Source: Torreya grandis (taxonomy: Eukaryota; Streptophyta; Pinopsida; Cupressales; Taxaceae). Taken from it: a stretch of 64,000 bases of DNA. A program made the position numbers and the translations under genes. Positions 61,725 to 64,000 of the stretch are shown piece after piece. How positions within the stretch are numbered: the stretch's first letter is position 1; the number at the start of each line of letters is the position of its first letter. The notes beneath the pieces were generated by a model. It was given only the letters and a program-made list of their open reading frames with translations. It did not search any database and had not been told where the DNA came from. The stretch is from NCBI GenBank assembly GCA_037957365.1, contig JARHVA010000082.1, forward strand, positions 62,001-126,000. Reading direction: 5' to 3'.

Positions 61725-62321
61725 CTAAAACAAGTTTTCACCACTAGACTGGCCTTTATCTTTACTTTTTCCTTGATCAGAAAGTGCCTCAAAGTGGTTT
61801 TCAATTTGGGACCTCATTGTTTTATTTATTTGTGTTTGGCTAAAGGTGTTCACTCGCTCTCTAAAATAGGCTACATGATCTAATGTGATTGAGAGTATTG
61901 ATTTGTGATCTCCCAATGAAACATTGTCTCTAAAGCCTACGAAATCATAGAATGCCTCATCATTCTGGAACTCATCAATCGATAGACTAGATTCTTGTTG
62001 GTCCCAATCTATCATTTGGGGATAATATAATGGATATGGATTATTATGAATGGCTTGGGTAATGGTACATATGGCATTGTTATCAAACAGGTTGGTTTTA
62101 GCTAGGCTATCAAAGGCGAGGCTATGATCAGACTCTTTTTCACTATCGGTGTCATCATCACTAGTCATTGGTGATGGAGTTTGAATAGAATATGTGGAGT
62201 CACCCCCAAGTGGTTCAAATCCAAGTCCATAAGGTCTCTCATACTTAGTTATGGAAATTGGCTTGATGGTTCCTTGATGATTCAGTTTGAGTCCTCTTCC
62301 TTCATAATTATGATGCTCCAT
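61725..62321 (-). pseudogene. PR-RT linker with G-patch-like segment, C
   Basis: A 198-codon open stretch, the longest in the window: MEHHNYEGRGLKLNHQGTIK, YERPYGLGFEPLGGD (G-patch-like), DDDTDSEKESDHSLAFDSLA, TITQAIHNNPYPLYYPQM, FQNDEAFYDFVGFRDN, QGKSKDKGQSSGENLF. It begins at a Met used here only because upstream frames are broken. Likely a spacer/RNA-binding part of the polyprotein; role unknown. Confidence 0.65.
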
Positions 62322-62699
62322 GATCCTATTGGGAACAAAATACTTTACACTTTTATAACATTCAACTTGGTCATCATTATATAACCATGATTCATTCCCT
62401 TCAAGAGGGTCAGGTCCTAGGCTAGATGTTGGTCCAAATGTGACAGGTCCCTTATCTTTATTCTTTTGTTACCAATGCATATGCGGAATGACTTTAGGTG
62501 ACCCAAAGGTTTTTGGATTTTGAGGAAGATTGGTGATATGAAATGTGCATTCATCACATATTTCCTGGTCCATTATCTGAAATGGTGAAATGATTGGAAG
62601 CTTCAGGAGGCACCATGTGGGAAAGGGAATCCAAGGTATTAAGATCTATGCAATTATATGGTGAGAGATTAATAAGTATAGCCTTTCCTTTATCCTACT

Positions 62700-63268
62700 T
62701 GGAACTTGGATTCATGTTGTACTGATAATTATAGCTTTGAAACTTGGCTTCAAGATGATTTCAGTATTCATACATGTGTAAATCTCTTGGAATACTCACC
62801 TTCATCCCTGAGTGGAAAAACTTGATACATTGATGCAGTGTTGATGAGACTGCATGAATCTCATGTAACTAAGGGCCTACCTAGAAGCATGTTGTATGAT
62901 AACTCAAGATCCAACACATGATCAAGTGTATCATGGGTCAAAGGCCCAATGATAATTGGAAAACTAATGGTACCCTATGATTCTCTTTCTTGATTATCAT
63001 AAGCTTTGATAGTTATTGTTTCTGGATGGAGATCTATCATTGTGTACCCAAGAAGCTTGATGCGCTTGAGAGACACTATGTTGAGGCCATATCCATTGTC
63101 TCTAAGGACATGTTTCACTTTATACCATCTGATAAAAACTTCTATATACAATGGGTTATTATGGAGTAGCCTAAGGGAAGACATATCACTTTGGTTGAAT
63201 GTGACTTGTTGCGCTGAAGCTAGGTGTCCAACCAAAGGCTGAAGTTTATCAGGGTATGTCACTAGCAA
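62700..63268 (-). pseudogene. Protease of Tat-type element C
   Basis: 63268-62975 reads YKVKHVLRDNGYGLNIVSLK, RIKLLGYTMIDLHPETITIK, DNQERES. The active-site loop is RDNGYG in place of IDNGSG, so the substrate-facing Gly-Ser is altered. The LLGRPWLH end is present near 62890 but disrupted by one extra base (AAGGGCCTACC versus AAGGCCTACC elsewhere). Confidence 0.7.
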
Positions 63269-63299
63269 TAGTAGATTGGGTCAAAAAACCATTCAAGAT

Positions 63300-64000
63300 T
63301 TTTTTATGGATTATTTACATTCATATCAAATCCAAAATAGAAATTTGTGTTGGTGTCTACTACAATTGCTCCATAATATCAAACTTCTTGTCTTGGTCAG
63401 TAGTGAATGGTTTATTTCGAGACTGAACAGTTAGTTAGATGATAGGCAAAGTGGTCAATGGTTATGGGCTTGGGATAGTAATCTTTGACCTCTGAGTTGT
63501 GATTGCACAATCAAGATTAAATATTGGATCATTATTACTAATTAATGTTGGGAATGGTGTGGGACCAGATAGGACAAGTCTCAGTTGCCAGTCCACTTGC
63601 ATGTGGTCATGTGGCAAGAACAAGTTGTCAATATAAGATCCAAAAGTGGAAGTCCTAGTTTTTTGGTTTACTTGTATGCACTCCCAAGTCAAAGAAGGAT
63701 TATCCATGTGATTTGGTTGAATATTATTATTTATCAATGGTCTATGCTGATTAGTGCTTGATATAGGATTAATGGAGATGGTATTAATGCTACCCCCTGC
63801 AACATGACCTACAACCCTATTGTAGTCATGTGTAACTGCATGGTAGGTTTTTTGGTTGTTACCATTCTAACCTTGGTTCTATCCATTATTTTTTCATTGT
63901 CGATTCTACTACTTATTTTGTTGGTTCTACTAGTTTGGCCTTTGATTTTGATACTATTGATTTTGCTACTGCATTGGCCATTATTACTGATTATTCTACT
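63300..64000 (-). pseudogene. Gag C-terminal part of Tat-type element C, cut by window edge
   Basis: 63737-63462 reads NNIQPNHMDNPSLTWECIQV, TSTFGSYIDNLFLPHDHMQV, DWQLRLVLSGPTPF, equivalent to 50340-49950 in B2, where part of this stretch is deleted. From 63840 to the edge the antisense of the Asn-rich low-complexity gag segment appears. Confidence 0.6.

Larger units (their letters stand above)
58867..64000 (-). mobile_element. Composite C: Tat-type Ty3/gypsy element, runs off the window
   Basis: On the minus strand from the window edge downward: gag part (to about 63300), protease (63268-62700), linker with G-patch-like segment (62321-61725), RT (61334-60693), RNase H fused by deletion to the integrase tail (60464-59700). 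To the left it continues into the same spacer, LTR-like repeat and hAT relic as composites A and B1. Confidence 0.75.

Overview
The window looks like nuclear DNA from a seed plant with a large, repeat-rich genome, most likely a gymnosperm. The reasons are strong AT-richness, long introns and spacers, Ty3/gypsy elements with plant-type domain order, a KIAA1586-like hAT transposase and a plant-type P450 fragment. The lineage is an inference from style and cannot be proved here. Only one gene looks intact: a three-exon LURP-one-related (LOR, Tubby C-terminal-like fold) gene on the + strand at 20690-21698, with a TATA box, canonical splice sites and a poly(A) signal. Almost everything else is transposon remains and simple repeats.

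Layout. 1-7490: a composite repeat made of a CTACCTACTTGAGTA-type degenerate array, a GATGAGGG-type minisatellite, a decayed + strand hAT transposase, a ~400 bp LTR-like repeat, and the tail of a minus-strand Ty3/gypsy integrase. 7490-16300: a minus-strand chromovirus (gag, CCHC knuckle, protease, RT, RNase H, integrase, chromodomain) between two ~1 kb direct repeats that are probably its LTRs; one LTR carries a foldback element and large TA and CT tracts. 16350-20460: two diverged tandem copies of a ~1.8 kb unit, each holding the LTR-like repeat, directly upstream of the LOR gene. 20690-21698: the LOR gene. 23370-25745: an extraordinary block of TA/GT/CA/GA microsatellites arranged as nested palindromes around a GAAGAGGAACCC motif, including one near-perfect palindrome of about 517 bp. 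27433-29675: a LINE ORF1 zinc-knuckle relic and a ~1 kb element with ~157 bp terminal inverted repeats (MULE-like) that cuts off a P450 N-terminal fragment. 32309-64000: a head-to-tail series of minus-strand Ty3/gypsy elements of the Tat type (G-patch-like linker, two RNase H domains). The first repeats the whole 1-7490 composite on its left side.

The Tat-type elements are the main finding. In three places (A 1-7490, B1 32309-43580, C 57695-64000) the pol reading frame is followed, on its 3' side, by the same ~0.8 kb spacer, the same ~400 bp repeat and the same antisense hAT transposase; A and B1 also share the minisatellite. B1 and C share an identical 631 bp deletion in the hAT part that A lacks, so the composite has been copied as a unit. 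Two explanations fit: a giant Tat retrotransposon that carries a captured hAT and a minisatellite in a long 3' untranslated region, or repeated segmental duplication of one nested insertion. None of the elements is coding-competent; all have stops, frameshifts and lost catalytic residues.
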